From: Mycobacterium haemophilum DSM 44634
GTDB taxonomy: Bacteria; Actinomycetota; Actinomycetes; Mycobacteriales; Mycobacteriaceae
Reading direction: 5' to 3'
Length of the DNA: 64,000 nt
NCBI RefSeq assembly: GCF_000340435.2
Contig: NZ_CP011883.2
Location: forward strand, 3,022,687 to 3,086,686
Shown: positions 17,511 to 25,727 of the stretch, piece after piece
Layout: each line of letters opens with the position of its first letter
Numbering within the stretch: the first letter of the stretch is position 1
Notes under the pieces: generated by a model
What the model was told of the DNA's origin: nothing
Database searches by the model: none
The model's input: the letters and a program-made list of their open reading frames with translations, nothing else
Made by a program: the position numbers and the translations under genes

Positions 17511-18047
17511 CTAGCTTCGGTCCAACTGAAACTTTGTGGCGCCAAAGGGCTCCGACGTGCCCAGCGCGAACACTGTCGACGGCTTCAGCCGATAGGCGTG
17601 CCACGGCGCCGGCCCGGCCGACGGCGCACTGTACTGGGCCGTGAGCGCGTCGCCGGCAACCTCAGCAGGCCATCCGGCGCTGACGAAAGCCTCAGCGACG
17701 GAACCTAATTCGCCCGCATCGGTCACCCGTTCGGCGCTACCTTCGATGACGAGGTCAAACGGATCGGTAGCGACGCTGACCACGCACCTGGGGTCGCGGG
17801 CTAAGTTGCGCGATTTCCGAGTGACCGGGCCGGATGTGAAGTACCAGGAGCCACCGCGGTGAACCACCCCCAACGGCATCACATGCGGGCTGCCGTCAGG
17901 GTTGATCGTGGTAAGCCACACCGTGTGGCGTTGCGGACCACCGGTGCCTGGCGCCTGCGTCAGCTGGCCGTCGAGCACAGCTTTGACGCGGGCCCATTCA
18001 ATCGTCGGCGCCCCGTATCCGTCGAGATTGCGCTGTGTGATTGTCAT
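17511..18047 (-). CDS. Pyridoxamine 5'-phosphate oxidase-like (split-barrel) flavin/F420 protein
   Basis: A 178-residue split-beta-barrel protein. VWLTTINPDGSPHVMPLGVVH is the typical first strand pair, WYFTSGPVTRKSRNLARDPR is the cofactor phosphate-binding loop, and CVVSVATDPFDLVIEGSAERV follows. Mycobacteria have many such proteins using F420 or FMN (FDOR-B group), and the substrate cannot be told from sequence. The ATG at 18047 (MTITQRNLDGYG) was preferred over an in-frame start six codons upstream. It is 30 nt downstream of the Nudix gene, so the two are probably cotranscribed. Confidence 0.82.
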   Translation of the reverse strand: MTITQRNLDGYGAPTIEWARVKAVLDGQLTQAPGTGGPQRHTVWLTTINPDGSPHVMPLGVVHRGGSWYFTSGPVTRKSRNLARDPRCVVSVATDPFDLVIEGSAERVTDAGELGSVAEAFVSAGWPAEVAGDALTAQYSAPSAGPAPWHAYRLKPSTVFALGTSEPFGATKFQLDRS

Positions 18048-18077
18048 GCCGGTATTGACCAACACCGGCCCTAGGAG

Positions 18078-18614
18078 TCATCGCCCGCTCAGCAAGAACA
18101 GGCCGTAGGCCGCAATCGACTGCGCGTCAACGATCACCCCCGAGCGGATCATCTGCTCGAAGTCTTCGCGCGAGAACCAAGCACTGCGCATGTCCTGCTC
18201 CTCGTGCTCGCGCTCCGCTGCTCCCTCGGAGATCCCGGTGGCCAAAAACACCCACCCGCGCTGGCTGGTCATTCCCGGCGCGGTGTCGAGCTGGCCGAGC
18301 GCCTCGAACGATGTCGCACGTAATCCGGTCTCCTCGCGTAGCTCACGCTCGGCCAGCTCAGCCGGTTCGAGGTCAGTCAGATCAGGAGCCGTGCCCTGAG
18401 GGAACTCCCAGCGCCGGGCGCCGACGGGATACCGGAACTGCTCGACCAACTGGAAGCGATGCCCATCGTAGGGCATCACCAGCGCGTATGTCGGCTTGTC
18501 CACGACGCCGTAGATGCTGGGGCTGCCATCAGGGAGGCGAATGTCGTCCTGGCGGAGCACCATCCAGGGGGTCCGGTAGATCTCACGAGACGCAACGTAT
18601 TCGATAATAGGCAC
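18078..18614 (-). CDS. Nudix hydrolase, ADP-sugar pyrophosphatase-like
   Basis: A ~178-residue Nudix protein. The Nudix box is intact around ELAERELREETGL, preceded by RRWEFPQGTAPD. The upstream VVDKPTYALVMPYDGHRFQLVEQFRYP segment is the usual start of the ADP-ribose/ADP-sugar group, whose members hydrolyse nucleoside diphosphates linked to another moiety. The GTG at 18614 (VPIIEYVAS) is chosen by family length, and the ribosome site is weak. Substrate is uncertain. Confidence 0.8.
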   Translation of the reverse strand: MPIIEYVASREIYRTPWMVLRQDDIRLPDGSPSIYGVVDKPTYALVMPYDGHRFQLVEQFRYPVGARRWEFPQGTAPDLTDLEPAELAERELREETGLRATSFEALGQLDTAPGMTSQRGWVFLATGISEGAAEREHEEQDMRSAWFSREDFEQMIRSGVIVDAQSIAAYGLFLLSGR

Positions 18615-18744
18615 GTCGCTTAGTATTACCTGCGCCGAATCAGGCCGATGACTCGGCGGCCTGCTTGACGCGTCGGAACGTCTCCTCGATGCCTCGATTG
18701 ATTTGTTGTCGCGTCGCGGCAACAGTGGTTGACTGGCAAGAACG

Positions 18745-19134
18745 ATGACTATCAGTTTCAACCACACCATTGTCGCGTCACGCGACAAGCAAGAATCCGC
18801 GGAATTTCTCACCGAGCTGTTCGGCCTGCCGCGCCCCACACCGTCTGGCCGTTTCATGGTCGTCGCCCTCGAACACGGCGTCAATCTCGACTATGCGGAT
18901 GTCCAAGAAGGCGAAGAGATCCCACGGCAGCACTACGCATTTCTGGTTTCGGACCAGGAGTTCGACGCGATCTACGGCAAGATCGAATCGCGTGGATTGC
19001 CGCACTGGGCGGACCCGGGCGCCAAACGTCCCGGCGAGATCAACCACAACGACGGCGGCCGCGGAGTGTATTTTTCGGATCCCTCCGGCCATGCCATGGA
19101 GATCCTTACCCGACCCTACGGCTCGGGCGGCTAA
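18745..19134 (+). CDS. VOC (glyoxalase/bleomycin-resistance) family protein
   Basis: A 129-residue single-module vicinal-oxygen-chelate protein. It begins TISFNHTIVASRDK, contains a His near the start and an acidic residue in GHAMEILTRPY near the end as candidate metal ligands, and HYAFLVSDQEFDAIYGKI in the middle. Characterised members range from dioxygenases to resistance proteins, and the substrate is unknown here. Its stop codon overlaps the stop of the convergent Rrf2 gene (CTAA at 19131-19134), so the two 3' ends share bases. Confidence 0.8.
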   Translation: MTISFNHTIVASRDKQESAEFLTELFGLPRPTPSGRFMVVALEHGVNLDYADVQEGEEIPRQHYAFLVSDQEFDAIYGKIESRGLPHWADPGAKRPGEINHNDGGRGVYFSDPSGHAMEILTRPYGSGG

Positions 19135-19616
19135 TCGCCGCCCCGCGGTGAACCGTGCCGCGTGCTCTCCTGATCCCGGTAGTCGTCGGCGAGTTTCGCG
19201 ACGTGCTTCGGCAAGACACCGGAGGCGACATCAGCCAAGCTTGTTTCTTCCAGGACCGACCGCATGCTGGCGCGTAGTGCCCGCCAGACGTCGGTCAACG
19301 CCGCGGTCGGGCCCGAGTACGGCAGGTCGCCGAGTCCGATGTCGCGAACGCTGGCCAGCGGCCCGTCGATACAGCGCAGCACATCGGCAATGCTGATCTC
19401 GGTTCCCGGACGCGCCAGCTCGTAGCCACCCTCACGACCGCGGTGACTTCGCACTAGCCGGTCGGTGCGCAAGTTGGTAAGGATGTCGACCAGAAATTGC
19501 GGCGGAATGCCCTGAGCCTGGGCCAAGTCGTCGGTCTTAACCAGCGTGCCGTTGGCGACCGTGGCGAGCTGGATCATCGCCCGCACCGCATACTCCGCCT
19601 TTGCTGACATGCGCAT
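19131..19616 (-). CDS. Rrf2-family transcriptional regulator
   Basis: A 161-residue winged-helix regulator beginning MRMSAKAEYAVRAM. The recognition helix region is IPPQFLVDILTNLRTDRLVRSHRGREGGYEL. It has only one cysteine (LRCIDGP) instead of the three used by iron-sulfur members such as IscR or NsrR, so it may act like CymR, which senses cysteine supply through a protein partner. It lies 70 nt downstream of cysNC on the same strand, which supports control of sulfur assimilation. Matches Rv1287 as I remember it. Confidence 0.88.
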   Translation of the reverse strand: MRMSAKAEYAVRAMIQLATVANGTLVKTDDLAQAQGIPPQFLVDILTNLRTDRLVRSHRGREGGYELARPGTEISIADVLRCIDGPLASVRDIGLGDLPYSGPTAALTDVWRALRASMRSVLEETSLADVASGVLPKHVAKLADDYRDQESTRHGSPRGGD

Positions 19617-19686
19617 TCTGAGGATTGTGCCACCCATCGTCCGGCGACGATGCGCCTCGCGTAGCGGCGCGGGGAACGACCTGCTG

Positions 19687-21537
19687 CTAGGTCCGCGACT
19701 CGAGCAGATCGATGACTAGCTGCGCCAGCTCGTCGAGGCCGCGGTCTGGGGTGAGCCGCAGATCCGGACTCTTCGGCCGCTCATACGGGCTATCGATACC
19801 GGTGAAGTGCGTGATCTCACCCGCCCGCGCTTTGGCATACAGCCCCTTGGGATCACGCTTTTCGCAGTCTTCGAGCGGAGTGTCACAGAACACCTCGACG
19901 AAGTCAAATCCTGTGTCGGCGTGCACTTTACGGGCCAGCGCGCGGTGCTCGGCCAGCGGACTGATCGCCGGCACCAACACGATGTTGCCGCAGTCGGCGA
20001 GCAGAGTGGCCACATGTGCTAACCGACGTAGGTTCTCGGCACGGTCGGCCATGGAAAAGCCCAGATCGGCGTTCAGGCCGTGCCGTAGGTTATCGCCGTC
20101 GAGAACGTAAGCAGAAATTCCCTTTTCGAGTAGTTTCTGCTCGACCAGCATTGCCACCGATGACTTGCCGGAGCCCGACAGACCGGTAAGCCACACCGTC
20201 GCGCCCCGGGGCCGGTCTTTGGCGGCGACCAGTGACTGGTGCCGCACGGTGTTCGGGCTTGCCGTGTGCGCCGCGACGTCGCGCAACACCATGCCGGCCG
20301 CCACCGTTCCGTTTGTGTCCGGGTCGATGAGGATGAACGAACCGGTGCTGGCGTTGCGGGTGTACTCGTCGAGTAGCAAAGGTACTTGGGTGCGCAGACT
20401 AATGCGACCGAGTTCGTTGAGCTTCAACGCCGTTGCGGTCTTGTCACGGTGCAGGGTGTTGACATCGAGTCGGTAGTCCAGCGCGGTTACCTTCGCGCGC
20501 GTGGTTCGGGTGGTGTGCTTGATGAGGTAGTCGCGGCCGGGCGCTAGGGCCGCGGTATCCGCCATCCAACACACCGTCGCGTCGAAGTCCCGCGCGACCC
20601 TCGGGTGATTGTTGGTGCGTGCGATGAGGTCGCCCCGCGAGATATCAATCTGGTCGGCAAGACTCACCGAGACGGCCATCGGTGGAAACGCTTCGGCCAC
20701 TGGACCGTTCGGTCCGTCAATCGCTGTGATCCGAGTGATCTTGCCGATCGGGAGCACGACTACTTCATCCCCGGGCCGCATCACCCCGCTGGCCACCGTC
20801 CCAGCGTAGCTGCGGTGGTCTCGATGCTCATGGGTGTGTGGCCGGATGACGTATTGAACCGGGAACCGCACGTCGACCAGATTGCGGTCACCGGCGATGT
20901 AAACCTCTTCGAGGTGCGACAACAGCGCCGGCCCGTCATACCACGGCGTCTGGTCCGATTTGATCACCACGTTGTCGCCGTGCAGCGCGGAAATCGGAAT
21001 GGAGGTGACGTCTTGGACGTCCAGCCGTGCCGCAAAGGCGTGGAATTCGTCTCGAATCGACTCGAATCTTTCTGGGTCCCAATCGATCAGGTCCATCTTG
21101 TTAACCGCGAGCACCAGGTGACGGATGCCCAACAACGACGCCAGGAAAGCGTGTCGACGAGATTGCTCCTGCAGGCCGTGCCGCGCGTCGACCAACACGA
21201 TCACCAGCTGTGCAGTGGACGCCCCGGTCACCATATTGCGGGTGTACTGGATATGACCAGGGGTATCGGCGATGATGAATTTCCGCTTGGGAGTAGCGAA
21301 GTAGCGGTAGGCGACGTCGATGGTGATGCCCTGTTCACGTTCGGCGCGCAAGCCGTCGGTGACGAGCGCCAGGTCGGTGTACTCGTGTCCACGTTCCTTA
21401 GACGTTTGCTCCACCGACGCCCACTGATCTTCCATCACGGCCTTGGAGTCGTAGAGCAGGCGCCCAATCAGTGTGGACTTGCCGTCATCGACGGAGCCGG
21501 CTGTCGCAAGCCGCAAGAGCGTAGCGGGTGCGGCCAT
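19687..21537 (-). CDS. cysN: Bifunctional sulfate adenylyltransferase GTPase subunit / APS kinase
   Basis: A 616-residue CysN-CysC fusion. The N-terminal part is an EF-Tu-like GTPase (GSVDDGKSTLIGRLL, DTPGHIQYTRNM, NKMDL) that drives ATP sulfurylase. The C-terminal ~185 residues are adenylylsulfate kinase (GLSGSGKSSVAMLV, DGDNLRHGLNADLGF), giving PAPS. The ATG at 21537 overlaps the last base of the cysD stop (TGATG), so the subunits are translationally coupled. Length agrees with M. tuberculosis Rv1286. Confidence 0.96.
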   Translation of the reverse strand: MAAPATLLRLATAGSVDDGKSTLIGRLLYDSKAVMEDQWASVEQTSKERGHEYTDLALVTDGLRAEREQGITIDVAYRYFATPKRKFIIADTPGHIQYTRNMVTGASTAQLVIVLVDARHGLQEQSRRHAFLASLLGIRHLVLAVNKMDLIDWDPERFESIRDEFHAFAARLDVQDVTSIPISALHGDNVVIKSDQTPWYDGPALLSHLEEVYIAGDRNLVDVRFPVQYVIRPHTHEHRDHRSYAGTVASGVMRPGDEVVVLPIGKITRITAIDGPNGPVAEAFPPMAVSVSLADQIDISRGDLIARTNNHPRVARDFDATVCWMADTAALAPGRDYLIKHTTRTTRAKVTALDYRLDVNTLHRDKTATALKLNELGRISLRTQVPLLLDEYTRNASTGSFILIDPDTNGTVAAGMVLRDVAAHTASPNTVRHQSLVAAKDRPRGATVWLTGLSGSGKSSVAMLVEQKLLEKGISAYVLDGDNLRHGLNADLGFSMADRAENLRRLAHVATLLADCGNIVLVPAISPLAEHRALARKVHADTGFDFVEVFCDTPLEDCEKRDPKGLYAKARAGEITHFTGIDSPYERPKSPDLRLTPDRGLDELAQLVIDLLESRT

Positions 21538-22466
21538 CAGAAGTAACCCTGCCGCTTGCGGTCTTCCATTCCGGCCTCCGAGATCCGGTCGTCAGCCCTG
21601 GTCGCCCCGCGCTCGGTCAGCCGCGACACCGCGGTCTCGGCGATGACCTCAGCGACGGTCGATGCCGTCGACTCGACGCACCCGGTGCACGTGACGTCCC
21701 CGACGGTGCGGAATCGCACCGTGGCCTCGAACACCGGCTCGTCGGCGCGTGGCTGCATGTGCCGGTGTACGGCCAGCAACATGCCGTCGCGGGTGAACAC
21801 CTTGCGCCGGTGTGCGAAATAGATCGACGGCAATATGACCTTCTCGGCTCCGACGTACGACCAAATGTCGAACTCGGTCCAATTGGACAGCGGGAAGACC
21901 CGGATGTGCTCGCCCTTATGGTGTCGACCGTTGTAGAGGTTCCACAGTTCGGGCCGCTGCGCCTTGGGGTCCCACTGGCCGAATTCGTCGCGGAAACTGA
22001 ACACCCGCTCCTTGGCGCGCGCCTTCTCCTCGTCACGCCGCGCTCCCCCGAATGCTGCGTCGAACTTGTTTTCCCGGATGGCACGCAACAACGTGACGGT
22101 CTGGATCGGATTTCTCGACGGGATGGTTTCAACAACCCGCCCGGCGTCGATATCGTCTTGCACCGACGCCACGAGCAAGCGCACCCCGAACTCCGCGACG
22201 AGGTCATCACGGGTCGCGATGACCTCGTCGAAATTGTGGCCGGTATCGACATGCATCACCGGGAACGGCAGCCTCCCGGGCCGGAACGCCTTGAGCGCCA
22301 AGTGCAGCATGACGATGGAGTCCTTGCCACCCGAGAACAACAGCACGGGCCTCTCGAACTCGGCGGCCACCTCCCGAATGATGTGGATCGCCTCGGCCTC
22401 TAGCAAGCGCAGATGGCTCAATTCGTATTGGCCGACCGCGGGGCCAGACTTTAGATCACTGATCAT
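21537..22466 (-). CDS. cysD: Sulfate adenylyltransferase subunit 2
   Basis: A 309-residue ATP-pyrophosphatase-fold subunit that adenylylates sulfate to APS. LLFSGGKDSIVMLHLA is the PP-loop, with RPGRLPFPVMHVDTGHNFDE and the R-E-N-K-F-D-A-A-FGGARRDEEKAR region downstream. The ATG at 22466 follows CAGGAGACC. The H37Rv annotation starts somewhat upstream. The ~180 bp before it, shared with a divergent thioesterase gene, is AT-rich around 22490-22545 and likely holds the promoter. Confidence 0.95.
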   Translation of the reverse strand: MISDLKSGPAVGQYELSHLRLLEAEAIHIIREVAAEFERPVLLFSGGKDSIVMLHLALKAFRPGRLPFPVMHVDTGHNFDEVIATRDDLVAEFGVRLLVASVQDDIDAGRVVETIPSRNPIQTVTLLRAIRENKFDAAFGGARRDEEKARAKERVFSFRDEFGQWDPKAQRPELWNLYNGRHHKGEHIRVFPLSNWTEFDIWSYVGAEKVILPSIYFAHRRKVFTRDGMLLAVHRHMQPRADEPVFEATVRFRTVGDVTCTGCVESTASTVAEVIAETAVSRLTERGATRADDRISEAGMEDRKRQGYF

Positions 22467-22648
22467 GGTCTCCTGCTAGCATTCCCGATAAATCTGGTAG
22501 AAATGACCATGTTTACTTGTATTGTCATCAATAGAACCAGCCTCCCCCAGCCCTGTCAATGAAAGACGATCGCGGTGCTAGCCACCACCGGGCCACGAGC
22601 CTCAGATTCCAATTTCGGCGGCGCCCGATGGCGTGACAGCATGGACAA

Positions 22649-23083
22649 ATGCCAGACCCTTTCGATGCTGCCGGACCGCGCAGTGGCCGCGACGTCATCG
22701 CGCAGTTCCTGCCCCAGTCGCCGTTTGTCGCCAAGCTGGGAATCGTCACCGATCGGCTCTCCGACGACGAAATACGGCTGCGGCTGCCCTGGGATCCGTC
22801 CAATGTCACCATCGGGGACATGGTGCATGGCGGCGCTATCGCCACCCTCGCCGACGTGACCATCATGGCGGCGGCGTGGTGCGGCGCGGAAGCGCCGCCC
22901 GAACTCCGGGGCGTGACAGTGTCGATGACGCTGGACTTCATGGCGCCGGCCCGAGCCACCGACTTGATCGGGGTGGGCAAGGTGCTGCGGCGCGGCCGGT
23001 CACTGGTCAACTGCGAGGCTGAGATCGTCGATCCGGAAGGCCGACTGCTCGCCAAGGCGCTTGCCACCTACAAGGTCGGCTGA
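22649..23083 (+). CDS. PaaI-type hotdog thioesterase
   Basis: A 144-residue hotdog-fold protein. The MVHGGAIATLADVTIMAAAW block is the catalytic helix region of PaaI/YdiI acyl-CoA thioesterases, followed by VSMTLDFMAPAR and ANCEAEI-like (LVNCEAEIVD) strands. It probably hydrolyses an acyl- or aryl-CoA. It is divergent from cysD and convergent with canA. The start at 22649 is followed by an acidic 15-residue leader before the fold. Confidence 0.85.
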   Translation: MPDPFDAAGPRSGRDVIAQFLPQSPFVAKLGIVTDRLSDDEIRLRLPWDPSNVTIGDMVHGGAIATLADVTIMAAAWCGAEAPPELRGVTVSMTLDFMAPARATDLIGVGKVLRRGRSLVNCEAEIVDPEGRLLAKALATYKVG

Positions 23084-23104
23084 CCGCGTAATCAGACGAT
23101 CGCC

Positions 23105-23161
23105 GAGATTGCCGTCATGGTCGTGGCGCCCGGGGGGTAACACAGCCCTGACGGCAATCTC
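23105..23161. repeat. Convergent-junction hairpin element, copy 1
   Basis: A perfect 12-bp inverted repeat (GAGATTGCCGTC at 23105-23116, GACGGCAATCTC at 23150-23161) flanks a 33-nt loop that starts ATGGTCGTG. It fills the gap between the stops of the thioesterase and canA. A second copy with matching arms and the same loop start lies at 50867-50924. It could act as a bidirectional terminator or be a REP-like mobile repeat. Confidence 0.75.
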
Positions 23162-23169
23162 GACGAGAT

Positions 23170-23661
23170 CTACAGCGTGACCTCGTTGAGCTTGCCGCTG
23201 GCAACGTCGAAGACAAACCCACGCAAGGACACCTGTTTGGTCACAAACGGGCTGTTCCCAATGCGGCGCAACGACTGGCGGACGTCCGCCTCGACGTCGG
23301 GGAAAGCCTCGGCCGCCCATGGCGGTTTCACGCCGGTCTCGTCCTGGATAGCGCGTTTGAAGTCATCGTCGGTGAAGGTGAGCATCCCGCAGTCGGTGTG
23401 GTGAATCAGAATGATCTCTCGGGTTCCCAACAACCGCTGGCTGATGGCCAGCGAGCGGATGGCATCGTCGGTCACGACGCCGCCGGCATTCCGGATGACA
23501 TGAGCCTCCCCCTCGTTGAGACCCAGCAGGCGGTAGACGTCAAGCCGGGCATCCATACATGCGACGACTGCGACATGTTTGCTCGGTGGCATCGGAAGCG
23601 GCCCCTTGAAGGTGCGCGCATATTCAGCATTATTGGCCAGGTAGTCCTCGGTAACCGTCAC
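23170..23661 (-). CDS. canA: Beta-class carbonic anhydrase
   Basis: A 163-residue zinc enzyme interconverting CO2 and bicarbonate. Zinc ligands are Cys35, Asp37 (in VACMDAR), His88 and Cys91 (in HHTDCGML), the same set I remember for Rv1284. The GTG at 23661 is preceded by GAGGAGACTTGC. Longer readings upstream lack support. It lies beside cysD-cysNC and opp as in M. tuberculosis. Confidence 0.95.
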   Translation of the reverse strand: MTVTEDYLANNAEYARTFKGPLPMPPSKHVAVVACMDARLDVYRLLGLNEGEAHVIRNAGGVVTDDAIRSLAISQRLLGTREIILIHHTDCGMLTFTDDDFKRAIQDETGVKPPWAAEAFPDVEADVRQSLRRIGNSPFVTKQVSLRGFVFDVASGKLNEVTL

Positions 23662-23853
23662 GCAAGTCTCCTCGAGTATCGCGGTAAGGAATTTGCTACA
23701 CAGATCAATGCCGCGGTGGATTTTAACAATCGGCACTGAAGATTTCACCCATGAGAATCAGCTCGATTAGAACGGTCCAGCCGAGCGCGCCGTCGTGCTG
23801 GGCGGCATCGATCGCTAACCTGTCCCAATGCGACACGAGCGGGATGGTCAGCC

Positions 23854-24831
23854 ATGATTCGCTTTTTGGCGCGCCGGTTGCTCAACTACGTCGTACTGCT
23901 GGCACTGGCATCGTTTCTGACCTACTGCCTCACCTCGGCGGCGTTCTCGCCGCTGGACAGCCTGCTACAGCGCAGTCCCCGCCCGCCGCAAGCCATGATC
24001 GACGCAAAGGCCCATGCGCTCGGCTTGGACAAACCCATACCGATCCGCTACGCAAACTGGGCGTCGCACGCCATACGCGGTGATTTCGGCACCACCATCA
24101 CCGGACAGCCGGTAGGTGCCACTCTCGGGCGCCGCGTTGGAGTCAGCCTGCGGCTGCTGATCATTGGCTCTGTGACGGGCACCGTGCTGGGTGTGGCAGC
24201 CGGGGCGTGGGGCGCCATCCGCCAGTACCGACTCAGCGACCGCGTGGTCACCCTGCTGGCGCTGCTGGTGCTCAGCACACCGACATTCGTGATCGCCAAC
24301 CTGTTGATCCTGAGCGCGCTGCGGGTGAACTGGGCCGTTGGCATCCAGCTCTTCGACTACACCGGAGAGACGTCACCAGGAGTCGACGGTGGGACGTGGC
24401 CTCACTTAATCGACCGGTTGCGGCATTTGATCCTGCCCACGCTGACGCTGACGCTGGTTGGTGCCGCCGGATACAGCCGATATCAGCGCAACGCGATGCT
24501 TGACGTTCTCGGCCAGGATTTCATTCGGACGGCCCGCGCCAAAGGGCTCACCCGTCGGCGCGCGCTGCTGAAACACGGATTACGCACCGCACTGATCCCG
24601 ATGGCCACCCTGTTCGCCTATGGGGTCGCCGGGCTGGTCACCGGAGCCCTGTTTGTCGAGAAAATTTTTGGCTGGCATGGCATGGGTGAATGGATGGTGC
24701 AGGGTGTCGCGACTCAGGACACCAATATCGTCGCGGCCATCACAGTGTTCTTCGGCACGGTGATATTGCTAGCTGGCCTGCTCTCCGACGTCATCTATGC
24801 AGCACTTGACCCGCGGGTCCGGGTGTCATGA
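23854..24831 (+). CDS. oppB: Oligopeptide ABC importer permease OppB
   Basis: A 325-residue inner-membrane permease with about six transmembrane helices. The first follows the start (LLNYVVLLALASFLTYCL). The EAA-type cytoplasmic loop that docks the ATPase reads QDFIRTARAKGLTRRRALLKHG. The ATG at 23854 follows GGATGG. It is the first gene of oppBCDA, with stop and start overlapping the next gene by 4 nt (ATGA). Confidence 0.94.
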   Translation: MIRFLARRLLNYVVLLALASFLTYCLTSAAFSPLDSLLQRSPRPPQAMIDAKAHALGLDKPIPIRYANWASHAIRGDFGTTITGQPVGATLGRRVGVSLRLLIIGSVTGTVLGVAAGAWGAIRQYRLSDRVVTLLALLVLSTPTFVIANLLILSALRVNWAVGIQLFDYTGETSPGVDGGTWPHLIDRLRHLILPTLTLTLVGAAGYSRYQRNAMLDVLGQDFIRTARAKGLTRRRALLKHGLRTALIPMATLFAYGVAGLVTGALFVEKIFGWHGMGEWMVQGVATQDTNIVAAITVFFGTVILLAGLLSDVIYAALDPRVRVS

Positions 24832-25727
24832 CCCTCACCGACGGTCTATCAGGTTCGGAGCCAACGAGTTTCACTTCGCGCCGTACCTTGGTGCTGCGCC
24901 GGTTTGCGCGCAACCGAACCGCGTCGGCGTCTCTGATGCTGCTGGTGCTGCTGTTCGTCGCCTGCTATGTGCTGCCGTCGCTGCTGCCCTATTCCTACGA
25001 CGACCTTGATTTCACCGCGCTGCTGCAGCCGCCGAACACCCGGCACTGGCTGGGCACCAACGCGCTGGGTCAGGACTTGTTGGCGCAGACGCTACGGGGA
25101 ATGCAGAAGTCGATGTTGATCGGCGTCTGCGTGGCGTTTATCTCCACCGGCATCGCCGCTACCGTCGGGTCGATCGCGGGTTATTTCGGGCGCTGGCGGG
25201 ATCGGGCGCTGATGTGGGTGGTCGACTTATTGCTGGTGGTGCCCAGCTTCGTCCTCATCGCCATCGTGTCACCGCGAACCAAGAGTTCGGCCAACATTAT
25301 GCTGCTCGTTCTGCTGCTGGCCGGCTTTGGCTGGATGGTCAGCTCTCGCATGGTGCGCGGCATGACTATGAGCTTGCGCGAACGCGAATTCATCCAGGCC
25401 GCAAGGTATATGGGAGTCTCCAGCCGCCGCATCATCGTCGGCCACGTGGTACCCAACGTGGCGTCGATCTTGATTATCGACGCCGCGCTCAACGTGGGCG
25501 CCGCCATCCTGGCCGAAACCGGTTTGAGCTTTCTCGGTTTCGGCGTTCAGCCGCCCGATGTGTCGTTGGGCACTTTGATCGCCAACGGCACTCAGTCCGC
25601 AACGACGTTCCCTTGGGTGTTTTTGTTTCCCGCCGGCGTGTTGGTGCTGATTCTGGTGTGCGCCAACCTGACCGGCGACGGCTTGCGCGATGCGTTCGAC
25701 CCAGGCAGCGGGACCCTGCGGCGATGA
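24828..25727 (+). CDS. oppC: Oligopeptide ABC importer permease OppC
   Basis: A 299-residue permease with an N-terminal OppC_N segment (RRFARNRTASASLMLLVLLF), the lumen-facing HWLGTNALGQDLLAQTLRG stretch and the EAA loop REFIQAARYMGVSSRRIIVGHV. It pairs with OppB to form the peptide channel. Both ends overlap neighbouring genes by 4 nt, so translation of the three cistrons is probably coupled. Confidence 0.94.
   Translation: MTLTDGLSGSEPTSFTSRRTLVLRRFARNRTASASLMLLVLLFVACYVLPSLLPYSYDDLDFTALLQPPNTRHWLGTNALGQDLLAQTLRGMQKSMLIGVCVAFISTGIAATVGSIAGYFGRWRDRALMWVVDLLLVVPSFVLIAIVSPRTKSSANIMLLVLLLAGFGWMVSSRMVRGMTMSLREREFIQAARYMGVSSRRIIVGHVVPNVASILIIDAALNVGAAILAETGLSFLGFGVQPPDVSLGTLIANGTQSATTFPWVFLFPAGVLVLILVCANLTGDGLRDAFDPGSGTLRR

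Noticed and set aside
25214..25723. N-terminal extension of OppD
   Set aside because: It is oppC read in another frame; the ABC domain starts at 25724 with a 4-nt overlap.
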